Origin: Leptospira langatensis
Lineage (GTDB): Bacteria; Spirochaetota; Leptospiria; Leptospirales; Leptospiraceae
DNA: 64,000 nucleotides
Assembly: GCF_004770615.1 (NCBI RefSeq)
Contig: NZ_RQER01000001.1
Span: 576,894-640,893 of the forward strand
Reading direction: 5' to 3'
Shown here piece by piece: positions 35,941 through 45,070 of this stretch; within the stretch, counting starts at the first letter, position 1; each line of letters starts with the position of its first letter. A program made the position numbers and the translations under genes. A model generated the notes under the pieces. The model was not told where the DNA came from. It saw nothing but the letters and a program-made list of their open reading frames with translations, and did not search any database.

Positions 35941-37375
35941 CGAAAATGTCGTCGGCTTCTTCGTATCTGCCTTTTCGACGAAGTACATACTGCAATAGTT
36001 TCTTTTTATCCTCGATTAAGTCTTCGTACCCGGACTTATCGCTTCGATAATTCGGATCTATGGTATAGACCTCGGTGTCGAGCGCATCTAGTTCCTTCAA
36101 TGCTTGGTCGAAATTGGATTCGAATAGTAGACAACGAACTCTCATGAGCTTGGCCTGGAATCTGGTCCCAAGATCTGTGAGTTGGGACCTATAAACCGAC
36201 TCGAACATTTCTCCCGACTTCTTGCGGTAGTTTGAATCCCTGTCCCCTAGTCTATAATACAAAAAGGCGGCCCGATTTAGATTGGAGTAGAATGCCTTAT
36301 TCCCTTCTTCGTCAGAGGTGTCACAAGGGATCATCGCGATCGCACTCGGTCCCCAGTATTTCGCTTCTGCAGGAACGGTTCTCTTCGAACAAGAGAAGTA
36401 CAATACTCTGGTATACAAGGAAACGGATTCTTCCGGAGAAAGGGAGGTCCCTTTGCCGCTCATTCGTAGCTGCAATAGTTCTAATGTCTTTAGAAGGAGC
36501 CTTTTGTATTGGTTCGTAGTAAGCTTCGTGGTCTCCGGATAATCGGAAGAAAAGATGATCGGCTCCGATTCCGATCCTGCGATCTTCTTCCAGATCAGGA
36601 TCTCTTTCGGAAGATCGTCCGCGCTTTGGGTTTCTTCGTCTGCCTTGCAACTGAGATGAAAGAAGTTTAGGATCCTTTTCCACCACGGAATGACCGGAGC
36701 GGTTGTCTCTTTGATCTTTTCGAAGACTAGTTCCTCGATCTTGATGATGGATTGAAAATGGGAAAGGATCGCTTCTTCCGGACGACAAGTCGCAAAAGAG
36801 GTGATCTTGATCTTCTCTAACAGGCTTTTGCCCGCGATCTCCGGTTTATCCTTTCCTAAAGAGGCTCTTTCATTCGGAAAATTATATCCGTCGAAAGGAT
36901 TGTAGTTCAGAGCTCTTTTATAATAATCCAAGGCTTCCAAAGGAATCTGATGGAATTCATCCCAGTACTCGAATGGATCGATCGGTTTTTCACCTGTGGA
37001 GAATTTTGTAGCACTCGGATCGGATAATCTCTCTATGGTCCAACCTTGGTGCTTGGCTTCCATCCAACTTGGGATGCGAAAAATATCATCCAATCCTTCT
37101 TTTCCCAAATTATATGCCCTGGAACAGGCTCTTGCCATCTGGTCCGTTCTGAGATAATGTTCTACCTGTCTAAATTCTACTTTTTCAGAGAGAAGATCGT
37201 CTCCTTTCGCTTTCAGTTTTTCGGAGAGGGAAGGATTTAGTTCGGGAGGCTCCAACCAAAGTGCGAAGGAACGTAAGAATTCGAATCTGCGGGGATAGAT
37301 ATAAATGGCGGCGAGGATCCAAATCAGTAAAAGGGATAAGAAGAGTTTTTTCTTTTCTCTTAGAATGCTGAACAA
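35927..37375 (-). CDS. Large membrane-anchored protein of unknown function
   Basis: A 482-residue protein I do not recognise. One N-terminal helix (residues about 8-26, KLFLSLLLIWILAAIYIY) anchors it, with a large, mostly helical periplasmic domain. It has repeated aromatic-rich helical hairpins (FLYYRLGDRDSNYRKKSGEMFES, ALKELDALDTEVY, YVLRRKGRYEEADDIF) like degenerate TPR/SEL1 repeats. Start is TTG 37375 with AAGGAA upstream. It overlaps the desulfurase start by 14 bases. Two hairpins lie in the gap before the divergent TPR gene. Confidence 0.72.
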   Translation of the reverse strand: MFSILREKKKLFLSLLLIWILAAIYIYPRRFEFLRSFALWLEPPELNPSLSEKLKAKGDDLLSEKVEFRQVEHYLRTDQMARACSRAYNLGKEGLDDIFRIPSWMEAKHQGWTIERLSDPSATKFSTGEKPIDPFEYWDEFHQIPLEALDYYKRALNYNPFDGYNFPNERASLGKDKPEIAGKSLLEKIKITSFATCRPEEAILSHFQSIIKIEELVFEKIKETTAPVIPWWKRILNFFHLSCKADEETQSADDLPKEILIWKKIAGSESEPIIFSSDYPETTKLTTNQYKRLLLKTLELLQLRMSGKGTSLSPEESVSLYTRVLYFSCSKRTVPAEAKYWGPSAIAMIPCDTSDEEGNKAFYSNLNRAAFLYYRLGDRDSNYRKKSGEMFESVYRSQLTDLGTRFQAKLMRVRCLLFESNFDQALKELDALDTEVYTIDPNYRSDKSGYEDLIEDKKKLLQYVLRRKGRYEEADDIFDEKN

Positions 37376-37390
37376 TTTCTTTCCTTAGGC

Positions 37391-37436
37391 CTCAGGAAAA
37401 TTCGTTAGACGAACCTGAGCCCTCACTCAGAGTGAG
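37391..37436. other. Two tandem hairpins in the divergent gap before the TPR gene
   Basis: First hairpin: CTCAGG (37391-37396) / CCTGAG (37414-37419), with an inner TTCG / CGAA pair (37401-37404, 37410-37413). Second: CTCACT (37422-37427) / AGTGAG (37431-37436), loop CAG. They fill the middle of the 114-base gap between two divergent genes, where both promoters must lie. They could be operators or leader structures; no T-run makes them terminators. Confidence 0.5.
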
Positions 37437-37489
37437 CGAGTGGAGATTTCGCTCTCTTTGATTCCAAACCCTATACAAGTCCGGGGATT

Positions 37490-39505
37490 ATGAAACACGC
37501 AAGCATTATTCCAATTCTTCTGGTATCGACTCTAAGTATCGGTCCGCTCTTTGCTTCTCCCCTGGATCCAGGATCTATTCTTGTTTGTAGGGATATGGAT
37601 TCGAACGGAAAGGCCAGATCTGTTTGGCCTGCGTTCTTTTATTCCCTTGGACTGGAAAGTATGAACAAGGCCCGACTCTCCGAAGGAAGAGAAAGAGCGG
37701 AATTGATCGCCGAATCCATTCGGAACTATGAAAAATATCTAAAATGCTCCGAATCCTTGGGCGTTCCTGTTTCTGCGGTTTCCCGTTGGAACAAGGCATT
37801 GGCACATTATTATATCGGACAATGGAAGGATGCCATTCTGGAGTCGGAACTCGCCGAAAAAGCGGACCCGAACTTTAAGGAATCCTATGTTCTAAAAGGG
37901 ACCATTCTTCTGAACGGAGGAGAATACGATAAGGCGGCTTCTTATCTGGAAGCGAACCTGAGTAAATTCTCGGACGATCCGGATATCTATTACTTGCTGA
38001 GTTCTGCGGAGCTCGCTCTTAAGAATGACGCAAAATCGATCCTGTATTTGAGCTCTCTTAGGGATCTGATCAAACAAAAGGATTCAAATCCGAAATATCC
38101 TGAATTCGTGTATTTGTCCTTAGGAAAGACATATTTCAATCTGGGCCAAAATACAAAGGCACTCTTCTATATTTCTGGGTATCTGGAGATGAGACCGGAG
38201 AATTGGGAAGTCCGTTTTCTTCTCGCGAGGATCTTTGACCAGCTAGGAAAATTCGCCCAGGCAAAGAGACAATTGCAAAGGATCCTGCAAGAGATCCAAG
38301 GCAATTCTTCCGTAGAACTAATGCTCGGGGAAATGTATTTTATTGAAAGTCGGTCCATGGCAACTGGATACTTCGATGAATTGAAGAAGAAAGGAAAGTT
38401 GTTCAAGGATGGAGTGCTTTTCGGTCTCTATTCAGTCCTGAACTCGAATTATACGGAAGCAAGACGCATCCTTTTTCCCATGAAGGAAAAATCCCCGAGA
38501 AGACTTTCCGTTCGTTTGGGGATTCTGGAGATCCTGAAAAGGGACCCAAATATTAGTAAAAAAGAATATACTAAAGAACTAGTAGAAGTGGCCGAGATCG
38601 CGCTTCAATCCCAACTGCTCAATCTTTCCGAAACGCTCCTTTTGGAGGCGATCCAGATCACCGCTAAGGAAGGAAAGGATAAGGCACTTCTCGCGGAAGA
38701 ATATGATTTTCTCGCAAGTATTTATGAGCAATCTGGTTCCGTCTTCAGATCCGTCATCTCCATCCGGAAAGCCATCGAATACGCGCAAACCAGAGAGGAT
38801 TCCAGAAAATACGAATTGCATCTGGCTTATATCTTAAGAGGGAATCCTCCCGGAAAGATCCAAGAATCGGAAGACATGATCCAGAGCATCCTAAAAGAGG
38901 ATCCTAAAAATCATTATGCATATTATCTTTTAGGGATCGTTCTTCTACAGTCCGAGAAATTGCAAGAAAGTAGAAAGGCGTTTAGCGAAGCGATCGAACT
39001 GGAACCTAAATCAGCGGTGTACTATTTCTATAGAGCGACTTCTCTCGAGAAACTAGGGAAGCTCAAGGAAATGGAGCTAGACTTGCGTAAATCCATGGAA
39101 CTAGATCCGGATAATCCGATCGCATATAATTATCTAGGATATCATTATTCAGAGAAGGGGATCCAACTGGACGAGGCCTTGGAGTTGATCCATAAAGCGG
39201 TAGAACTTGCTCCGGATAACGAAGCCTACCAAGACAGTTTAGGTTGGATCTATTATAAGAAGGGAAGGATAGAAGAAGCACTTTTGCATTTGAATCTTGC
39301 CTACCAGATCTTGCAGGATAAAAACGATTTCGACCCGACGATCTGCGAGCATCTAGGAGATGCGTATTTTGAACGAAAGGATCTTGCGGAGACAAAAAGA
39401 TTCTGGGAAAAATCGGAATCTCTTTACCAAAAGAAAGAAGACAAAGAGAGAATTCGGGAAAAATTGGGAAGGCTAAGAACGAATTCACTATCGACTAAGC
39501 CTTGA
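37490..39505 (+). CDS. Exported TPR-repeat protein
   Basis: A 671-residue secreted or periplasmic scaffold protein. Residues 1-23 form a signal peptide (ILLVSTLSIGPLFAS). The rest is a chain of about 10-14 tetratricopeptide repeats; clear ones are NKALAHYYIGQWKDAILES, AYYLLGIVLLQSEKLQESRKA, YNYLGYHYSEKGIQLDEALE and DSLGWIYYKKGRIEEALLH. Proteins with the last three repeats in this order are typical of the NrfG/PilF-like TPR group with DSLGW motifs seen in many Gram-negatives. A lipoprotein gene follows after 23 bases; together they might form an envelope complex. Confidence 0.88.
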   Translation: MKHASIIPILLVSTLSIGPLFASPLDPGSILVCRDMDSNGKARSVWPAFFYSLGLESMNKARLSEGRERAELIAESIRNYEKYLKCSESLGVPVSAVSRWNKALAHYYIGQWKDAILESELAEKADPNFKESYVLKGTILLNGGEYDKAASYLEANLSKFSDDPDIYYLLSSAELALKNDAKSILYLSSLRDLIKQKDSNPKYPEFVYLSLGKTYFNLGQNTKALFYISGYLEMRPENWEVRFLLARIFDQLGKFAQAKRQLQRILQEIQGNSSVELMLGEMYFIESRSMATGYFDELKKKGKLFKDGVLFGLYSVLNSNYTEARRILFPMKEKSPRRLSVRLGILEILKRDPNISKKEYTKELVEVAEIALQSQLLNLSETLLLEAIQITAKEGKDKALLAEEYDFLASIYEQSGSVFRSVISIRKAIEYAQTREDSRKYELHLAYILRGNPPGKIQESEDMIQSILKEDPKNHYAYYLLGIVLLQSEKLQESRKAFSEAIELEPKSAVYYFYRATSLEKLGKLKEMELDLRKSMELDPDNPIAYNYLGYHYSEKGIQLDEALELIHKAVELAPDNEAYQDSLGWIYYKKGRIEEALLHLNLAYQILQDKNDFDPTICEHLGDAYFERKDLAETKRFWEKSESLYQKKEDKERIREKLGRLRTNSLSTKP

Positions 39506-39528
39506 TCGATCTATAAGAAGGATCTGTT

Positions 39529-40338
39529 TTGATAACAAACCATTTGTCGCAATTTAAGATTATTACTCTTTCCGTATTTCTATCGATCACTTTAGGAAGC
39601 TGTGCTACTACTGAGATCGAAGAGATCCCTTTTCAGTCAAAAGGGAAGATCAAATTTTGGAGTGCTAAATCCAAAGAAGGACAGAAGTATTTAGAAGGAC
39701 TTCGTAAATTAGAAGAAACGAATACTTCGTATTCCGGTGAGTTCGATATCCGGATCCAAAACTTCTTTCCGAAGAAGGATCTTTTTTCCTTAAGTGGAAA
39801 GATCCTATTCGATAAGCCAACCGGAAAGATGCAGATCGAACTTACGGACAAACTGTTCGGGATCAGTGTTTCCAAGGTCTTTACTGATGGAAAGTCGATC
39901 CGACTCAAGACCGCAAGTGTGGATCGGATCCATGAACAACCGATGGACGATATCGTTCTCTCCGATCCAAATACAGGAAAGCAGACGGTAGTTCCTTTTC
40001 CTGTGATCTATTATCTTCTTTCCAATCGGAACGCGCAACTTTTTAGACCGGAATGGACATTCGTGCAACCGAATGATGGGATCGTATTCGTTCGCAAACC
40101 GGGAGAAGAATGGACCTATTATACAAAGGAGAAGGGCATCTACTCCGTGGAATGGGATTCTTCCGGCAAGAATGTAAAGGCGGTTACGAATGTACAGGGA
40201 GAGTTGGAGTTCCCACCAAAGGTAACTGTGACTCGGATCGTGTCCAGAGTGGACGGATCGGATCAGAATCGGATCGAGATCAAAATGAAGAAAATAAACC
40301 GCACGGATAGTCTGAACCAAGTAGTCTTCGGATTTTAA
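39529..40338 (+). CDS. Putative outer-membrane lipoprotein, LolB/DUF4292-like
   Basis: A 269-residue lipoprotein. Residues 1-24 end in a proper lipobox (SITLGSC). The mature domain (TSYSGEFDIRIQNFFPKKD, LSGKILFDKPTGKMQIEL, KVFTDGKSIRLKTASVD, then EYR-type strands) has the open beta-barrel look of LolB/LolA folds, which carry lipoproteins, or DUF4292. The fold guess rests on strand pattern only. Start is TTG 39529. It lies between the TPR gene and a crotonase (18-base gap), suggesting one transcript. Confidence 0.7.
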   Translation: MITNHLSQFKIITLSVFLSITLGSCATTEIEEIPFQSKGKIKFWSAKSKEGQKYLEGLRKLEETNTSYSGEFDIRIQNFFPKKDLFSLSGKILFDKPTGKMQIELTDKLFGISVSKVFTDGKSIRLKTASVDRIHEQPMDDIVLSDPNTGKQTVVPFPVIYYLLSNRNAQLFRPEWTFVQPNDGIVFVRKPGEEWTYYTKEKGIYSVEWDSSGKNVKAVTNVQGELEFPPKVTVTRIVSRVDGSDQNRIEIKMKKINRTDSLNQVVFGF

Positions 40339-40356
40339 ATAAGCAGGAAATATAAA

Positions 40357-41121
40357 ATGATAGAGATAGAAAAAAACGGACATATACTCGAACTTTATAT
40401 CAAGACGAACGAGACCAACTCTCTCGGTAGAGAATTCTTTCATAAGTTAAGAGATATCATGGACGAGGCAGAGAAGGACAGGAGCGTAAAAGCGATCCTT
40501 CTCTCCGGAAGAAACGACAAATTCTTTTCAAACGGATTCAATCCTGAGATCTTCGTGGGCAAGAGCTTAGCGGAGATCAAGGATGTTTTGCATGACGCAC
40601 TTGGGGCTTGCGGAAAAGTCCTATTCTCCAGCAAACCGGTCGTATGCGCCATGAACGGGCATTCAATGGGTGTAGGCGCAGTGCTTGCGATCTTTTCCGA
40701 TTATAGGATCCTTGTGGAAAAGAAAGGACGTTTAGGATTTCCCGAATCTCTGATCGGGATCAATTTCCCTTCTACCGCAGGCTATATCCTGAAAGAACTC
40801 GTAGGGATCAAGACCGCTAGGGATCTTTTGTACAGTGGCAAAGGACTGAAAGCGGACGAAGCGGTCGAAGTGGGATTGGTCGAAGAGAGCGCGACTCCGG
40901 AAGAGCTTATTCCCAAGGCCAGAAAATGGTGCGCACAATTCAAGGACATGGCCATCGAATCTGTGGTTGGGGTCAAGATCTCCCTAAGGGACTCCCAACG
41001 GTTAGTTGCAGACTCATTAGAGAAACGTGATATTGAACTTCTCGCAGCCGCGATCGCGACTGCAAACGGTCAGGAAGGAATGAGATCCATCCTAGAAAAA
41101 AGACGTCCGGTCTTTAGTTAA
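40357..41121 (+). CDS. Crotonase-fold enoyl-CoA hydratase/isomerase with one catalytic Glu
   Basis: A 254-residue crotonase-family protein. Oxyanion-hole segments are visible (NDKFFSNGFNP, AMNGHSMGVGAVLAIFSDYRI). In hydratases two glutamates act (rat numbering 144 and 164); here the first position is Val109 (GVGAVLA in place of GGGCELA) while the second, Glu130 in GFPESLIG, is kept. One-glutamate members are typically delta3-delta2-enoyl-CoA isomerases, so hydration is doubtful. The usual C-terminal helices are present. Its stop shares TTAA at 41118-41121 with the convergent flavoprotein gene. Confidence 0.82.
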   Translation: MIEIEKNGHILELYIKTNETNSLGREFFHKLRDIMDEAEKDRSVKAILLSGRNDKFFSNGFNPEIFVGKSLAEIKDVLHDALGACGKVLFSSKPVVCAMNGHSMGVGAVLAIFSDYRILVEKKGRLGFPESLIGINFPSTAGYILKELVGIKTARDLLYSGKGLKADEAVEVGLVEESATPEELIPKARKWCAQFKDMAIESVVGVKISLRDSQRLVADSLEKRDIELLAAAIATANGQEGMRSILEKRRPVFS

Positions 41122-42815
41122 GAATGAAATAGCTTGCCCGGATTTAGAACTTCCTTCTGGTCCAAGACCTTCTTAAGTCCGTTCAAGCCTGCCACTCCAG
41201 TCTTGCCTAAGGCATTCTGGTACCAAGACTTATGATCGAATCCGACTCCGTGATGGTGACTGATCGGAGCCTTATGGTTCGCAAATGTATCGGAGACCTT
41301 TTTCTTCATCTTGAGCCACTGCTCTTCCGGCTTCTTCTCATCCATAGGGAATAGGATCGTATAATACAAACAAGCTCCGTCGTGATAACTGTGAGAAAGA
41401 TGGCACATCGCTTTCGAGCCAGGAATAGAAGCCTCTAATGCCTCTAGTCCGGCTTGGTGCAGGTCTTCCAATCGATCGTATGTGGTAGAAGTTTCCATCG
41501 TATCCACACCCATTCCGAATTGCATGATATGATTTCTTAAGTACGGCATATTGAATCTGCCGTGGATCCAATTCTGTCCTAGTTTCTCTCCGGCATACAA
41601 TGCCCCGGCTTTTTGCCAAAGTGGCTTAAGCGCTTCGAAGGAACGGGCCACATCTAAGCGAGAACCGTCCAGTCCGACTAAGACTACGCATTTTTTTCCT
41701 TCTTCGAGTCCTTTTAATTTTAAGACTGCGTTTTGGATGAGATTCTTCAGGATACGGATCGGCGTATTCTTCTTACCTAATTGGCCTAGATACTCGTAGA
41801 GCCTGGTCTCATTCGCGTCCGAAAGTCGAAGCATAGATGTCTTGATCTCAGCATGATTCGCTTTTCGGATGAAGTTTAAAGAAGAACGTATTTCCGGAAA
41901 TACCAAACCGAAGTATTTGCGTGTCTCAGGGATCTTATGAAGCTTGACTGTGACTTCCGTAATGATCCCGAGTAAGCCTTCGCTTCCTGCAATGATCTGA
42001 TTCCAGTCCGGGCCAATGGATGCGGCAGGGGCTCTCAGGGTTTCCACTACTCCGGAAGGACTGATTAGTTTTGCAGAAGCGATAATTTCTTCGATCTTTC
42101 CGTAGCGATTGGATTGTTGTCCGGCACTTCTTGCGGCTACCCAACCGCCCAATGTGGAATATTCGAAGGACTGAGGAAAATGTCCTAGGGTGTATCGTTT
42201 TAGGTTGAGTTCATGTTCCAGTTTAGGTCCGTAAATTCCGGCTTGGATCGTAGCGGTTAGGCTGATCGGATCTATACTTAGGATCTCCGCCATTCTAGTA
42301 GTATCCAAAGAAAGAACCGCTTTCTGGCCTTTTCCCTTGATGACCTCGAGACCGCCTACTACAGAAGATCCGCCGCCGAATGGAATGATGCTGATCTTGT
42401 TTTTAGAACAATATTCTAAAATTTTAATGATTTCCGAATCTTTTTGCGGATATACCACCGCGTCCACGAAGGACTTGAGTTTGTTCGTATGAAGCCTGAG
42501 AACATCATAATAACTTCTTCCTGCGGAGTGAAATACTCTCTCGAAACGATCCACTTTCAGATTGTTCTTCCCCACAAAGGAAGAGAGGTTCTTTAGATCG
42601 GCAGGGCTCAATTTGGATTTGGGTAAATGAATATCCTCTAAGGCAACTGCGGGAGTCTCTCGGATCGTATCCAATTGGAATTCCCTTTTTAGAAGCTCCA
42701 AGATCTGAGGCATCTGTGCCTTTCTTCCAAAATCCTGGTCGTTTGCTCCCCAAGCATTCCATCTTAGATTCGTTCTGGTATAATCGATCTTGGAATTCAG
42801 CTCGTGATAAAACAT
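41118..42815 (-). CDS. FAD-binding oxidase, alkyldihydroxyacetonephosphate synthase-like
   Basis: A 565-residue vanillyl-alcohol-oxidase-family flavoprotein. FAD-binding motifs IIPFGGGSSVVGGLE and GWVAARSAGQQSNRYGKIEEI, GMGVDTMETSTTYDRLEDLH, and the C-terminal HHHGVGFDHKSWY block (the catalytic His tract) place it close to AGPS, which swaps an acyl for an alkyl group to make ether lipids. Bacterial homologues are often annotated only as FAD-linked oxidases. ATG 42815 is chosen over an in-frame start at 42848. Whether this organism makes ether lipids is not shown by the window. Confidence 0.85.
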   Translation of the reverse strand: MFYHELNSKIDYTRTNLRWNAWGANDQDFGRKAQMPQILELLKREFQLDTIRETPAVALEDIHLPKSKLSPADLKNLSSFVGKNNLKVDRFERVFHSAGRSYYDVLRLHTNKLKSFVDAVVYPQKDSEIIKILEYCSKNKISIIPFGGGSSVVGGLEVIKGKGQKAVLSLDTTRMAEILSIDPISLTATIQAGIYGPKLEHELNLKRYTLGHFPQSFEYSTLGGWVAARSAGQQSNRYGKIEEIIASAKLISPSGVVETLRAPAASIGPDWNQIIAGSEGLLGIITEVTVKLHKIPETRKYFGLVFPEIRSSLNFIRKANHAEIKTSMLRLSDANETRLYEYLGQLGKKNTPIRILKNLIQNAVLKLKGLEEGKKCVVLVGLDGSRLDVARSFEALKPLWQKAGALYAGEKLGQNWIHGRFNMPYLRNHIMQFGMGVDTMETSTTYDRLEDLHQAGLEALEASIPGSKAMCHLSHSYHDGACLYYTILFPMDEKKPEEQWLKMKKKVSDTFANHKAPISHHHGVGFDHKSWYQNALGKTGVAGLNGLKKVLDQKEVLNPGKLFHS

Positions 42816-42888
42816 GGATGGTCTCCGAAAACTTAGAAGTGACTCCAATAAATACGAATCTTTCCTGGGAGCAACGTAAAAACGGGAT

Positions 42889-44913
42889 CTAGGAGTTGGA
42901 AGAGTCTAACTTCTTCTTGAGCTCCGCGATCTTAGGATCACCCGGAGAGAGTAGGGAAGCTTCTTCCAGTAATTTTTTCGATCGGAAAAAATTGCCTAGT
43001 AAACGATAGATATCCGCTAGATTGATCAGGTTCTTGATATGGTTGGGTTGTCTGACTCGAAGCTTTTCCCCAAGCTCCGAAGCGGATCTTAATAGTTCCA
43101 AGTTCCTGGAACTAACATAGGCTTTTTTCCAAAGAATAGAAGTGATGAATAGGAACTCTGTTTCGGAAGGATCCCAGTCCAGGACCTTCTCCGCCCAGGA
43201 AGCGGATTCCTTGAATTTCGAGATCTTATCATACCATTTGGAAAGAAGCTTTGCAGCCTGGGGAGATTGTACTAAACCCTTGGATTGGTTTTGAGTGACG
43301 CTTTTCTCTAAGATACGGATCGCCCCTAAAAAATCCCCTTTTTGAGCCAGGGAATCCGCTTCAAAAATGGAATTCTTGTCTTCCATGAACGGATTGCGAG
43401 AAGGAACATAAGAAATAGATAATATACTTAGATCGTCGGAGAGTTTTCCTTTTCGGACCAGTGATTTGCGGATCGTCTTGATGTCTCCCCCGCTTTCTTC
43501 CACGGAATTCAAGAACTCGGTCTCATCCTCGTTGATGATCCTTTTTCCGGAGAAGTCCTCTTCTAATACTAGATCGTCCCTTCCGTCCGAACCGCAGAAT
43601 ACGGTATCTCCCGGCATGAGCCGGAATGTCTGGACCTGGATCTTATTTCCGAACATATCGGAGATCCCGAGTTTTCGGATATTCGATTCTAATCCTAAGA
43701 AGGTCGCCTTCCCGTCCCGATATAGGACTGGCCAAGGATGTTCTGCATTAATATAATATAATGTTCCGGAAGAATGGTCCACGATCCCGAGAATGGCGGA
43801 TACGAGCATAAATCCGTCAAAAGTCTCGAATACATTTTGTAGATCCATAAATGCTTCTTTGAGCCAGCGCTCCGGAGAGCGGTTTTGGATATCCGGCGAT
43901 AGCCTGGTCCTACTGATAATGGAATTGAATACGGAGCCCAGGACCAAGGCGCCTCCTGCACCCTGGATGGATTTGCCCATGGCATCTCCGTTAATGAATG
44001 CGGTGTATTCCTTCTCTTGGAGTTGGATCTTGTACGCGCTTAAGAAATCCCCTCCTAACTCGTAGTCCTTATCTTTAAATGAGAATTTCTTGTATTGATC
44101 CAGTAAGAATTCCACTTTTACGGAAGAGCTTCCTGTCTGGTCCAATTTAATAAGAGGGGAAAGAAGAAGAGCGGTTAAGAAATAATCTCCGTCCTGTTTT
44201 TCCTTCAGACTTTGGATCTGGAGCATCTTCTCTGAGATCTCCTTATTGCTTTCCAGGATCTTGAATCTACTAACAAAACTCACGAAGCGATATCTTTCCA
44301 GGATCACTGAGAAAACGAAGGTAAGCAGGTAGGCGATCCCTAGGTTTTGCATGGAATAGGATGCTTGTACTGTACTCAAATTGGGAGCATAGAATAGAGC
44401 GGAACCAATAAAGGCAATCAAGGAGAAAATTAATAAAATATAATATGATCTAAGGGGAAGCGGAACAAACACCATCGTAATGAGTGCGATCTGCAAACCC
44501 GAAACGTAATTCGGATCGTCCGCTATTCTTCCCGTAAAGAAGGAAGTACAGAGGACCAGGTAACCAAGGAATAGGTAAGCGAATTCCAATCCGTATTTAC
44601 GAGTGGGGATCTTAAAGAAGGTATCTAGAAGGAACAGGCCAACGGAAACCAAACTTAGGATAGAGAATCCGATCCTAAAATAGAACAACTCCGGAAATTC
44701 AGGGTGTAATTTTTGGTCTGTGCCGAAAGCGAAACCCAACCAAACGAAAATACCCAGAATGGCACCTGGATATTGTAAGCTTCTTGCCTGTCTTTGAAGA
44801 TCTTGGATGTATTCTTTTTGGAAGGAGGCTCTGTCCAGATCGGCTTGGAAAATACTCAGGAATAAATTCCATTTACTTCGCAAGCGATCGGTAAGGGAAG
44901 GTGCAAATGACAT
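42889..44913 (-). CDS. SpoIIE-type (PPM) protein phosphatase with membrane and TPR domains
   Basis: A 674-residue serine/threonine phosphatase. Six or seven hydrophobic helices at residues 40-220 form a 7TM-like sensor; residues about 250-500 form the PP2C-type SpoIIE domain with metal motifs GDAMGKSIQGAGGALVLG, INAEHPWPVLYRDG, GSDGRDDLV and DDLSILSI; the last 160 residues carry TPR-like repeats (QGKGDFLGAIRILEKS type, ASWAEKVLDWDPSE). This resembles other Leptospira SpoIIE proteins that act in partner-switching against anti-sigma antagonists; no antagonist or RsbW is adjacent. ATG at 44913. Confidence 0.88.
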   Translation of the reverse strand: MSFAPSLTDRLRSKWNLFLSIFQADLDRASFQKEYIQDLQRQARSLQYPGAILGIFVWLGFAFGTDQKLHPEFPELFYFRIGFSILSLVSVGLFLLDTFFKIPTRKYGLEFAYLFLGYLVLCTSFFTGRIADDPNYVSGLQIALITMVFVPLPLRSYYILLIFSLIAFIGSALFYAPNLSTVQASYSMQNLGIAYLLTFVFSVILERYRFVSFVSRFKILESNKEISEKMLQIQSLKEKQDGDYFLTALLLSPLIKLDQTGSSSVKVEFLLDQYKKFSFKDKDYELGGDFLSAYKIQLQEKEYTAFINGDAMGKSIQGAGGALVLGSVFNSIISRTRLSPDIQNRSPERWLKEAFMDLQNVFETFDGFMLVSAILGIVDHSSGTLYYINAEHPWPVLYRDGKATFLGLESNIRKLGISDMFGNKIQVQTFRLMPGDTVFCGSDGRDDLVLEEDFSGKRIINEDETEFLNSVEESGGDIKTIRKSLVRKGKLSDDLSILSISYVPSRNPFMEDKNSIFEADSLAQKGDFLGAIRILEKSVTQNQSKGLVQSPQAAKLLSKWYDKISKFKESASWAEKVLDWDPSETEFLFITSILWKKAYVSSRNLELLRSASELGEKLRVRQPNHIKNLINLADIYRLLGNFFRSKKLLEEASLLSPGDPKIAELKKKLDSSNS

Positions 44914-44985
44914 TTGTTAGATTGAACTCTGTTCGCTAAAATATTCCAAAAAGCGAAATCCGCAGAACGAGGTCTAAACGAAACT

Positions 44986-44991
44986 TATAAT
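44986..44991 (+). promoter_or_regulatory. Possible -10 box of the glpD promoter
   Basis: TATAAT (perfect) at 44986-44991 in the gap between the divergent phosphatase gene and glpD, 80 bases before the glpD start. A TTGACA-like -35 is not visible at 17 bases, so activation by a regulator would be needed. An AATT-rich stretch follows. Confidence 0.3.
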
Positions 44992-45070
44992 ATACTAGTT
45001 TTAAGTAAACAATTTGTACATTTCTAATGTCTTGACCGACCATTGTCTTGGGGCGAGTCTGTGTATATCT

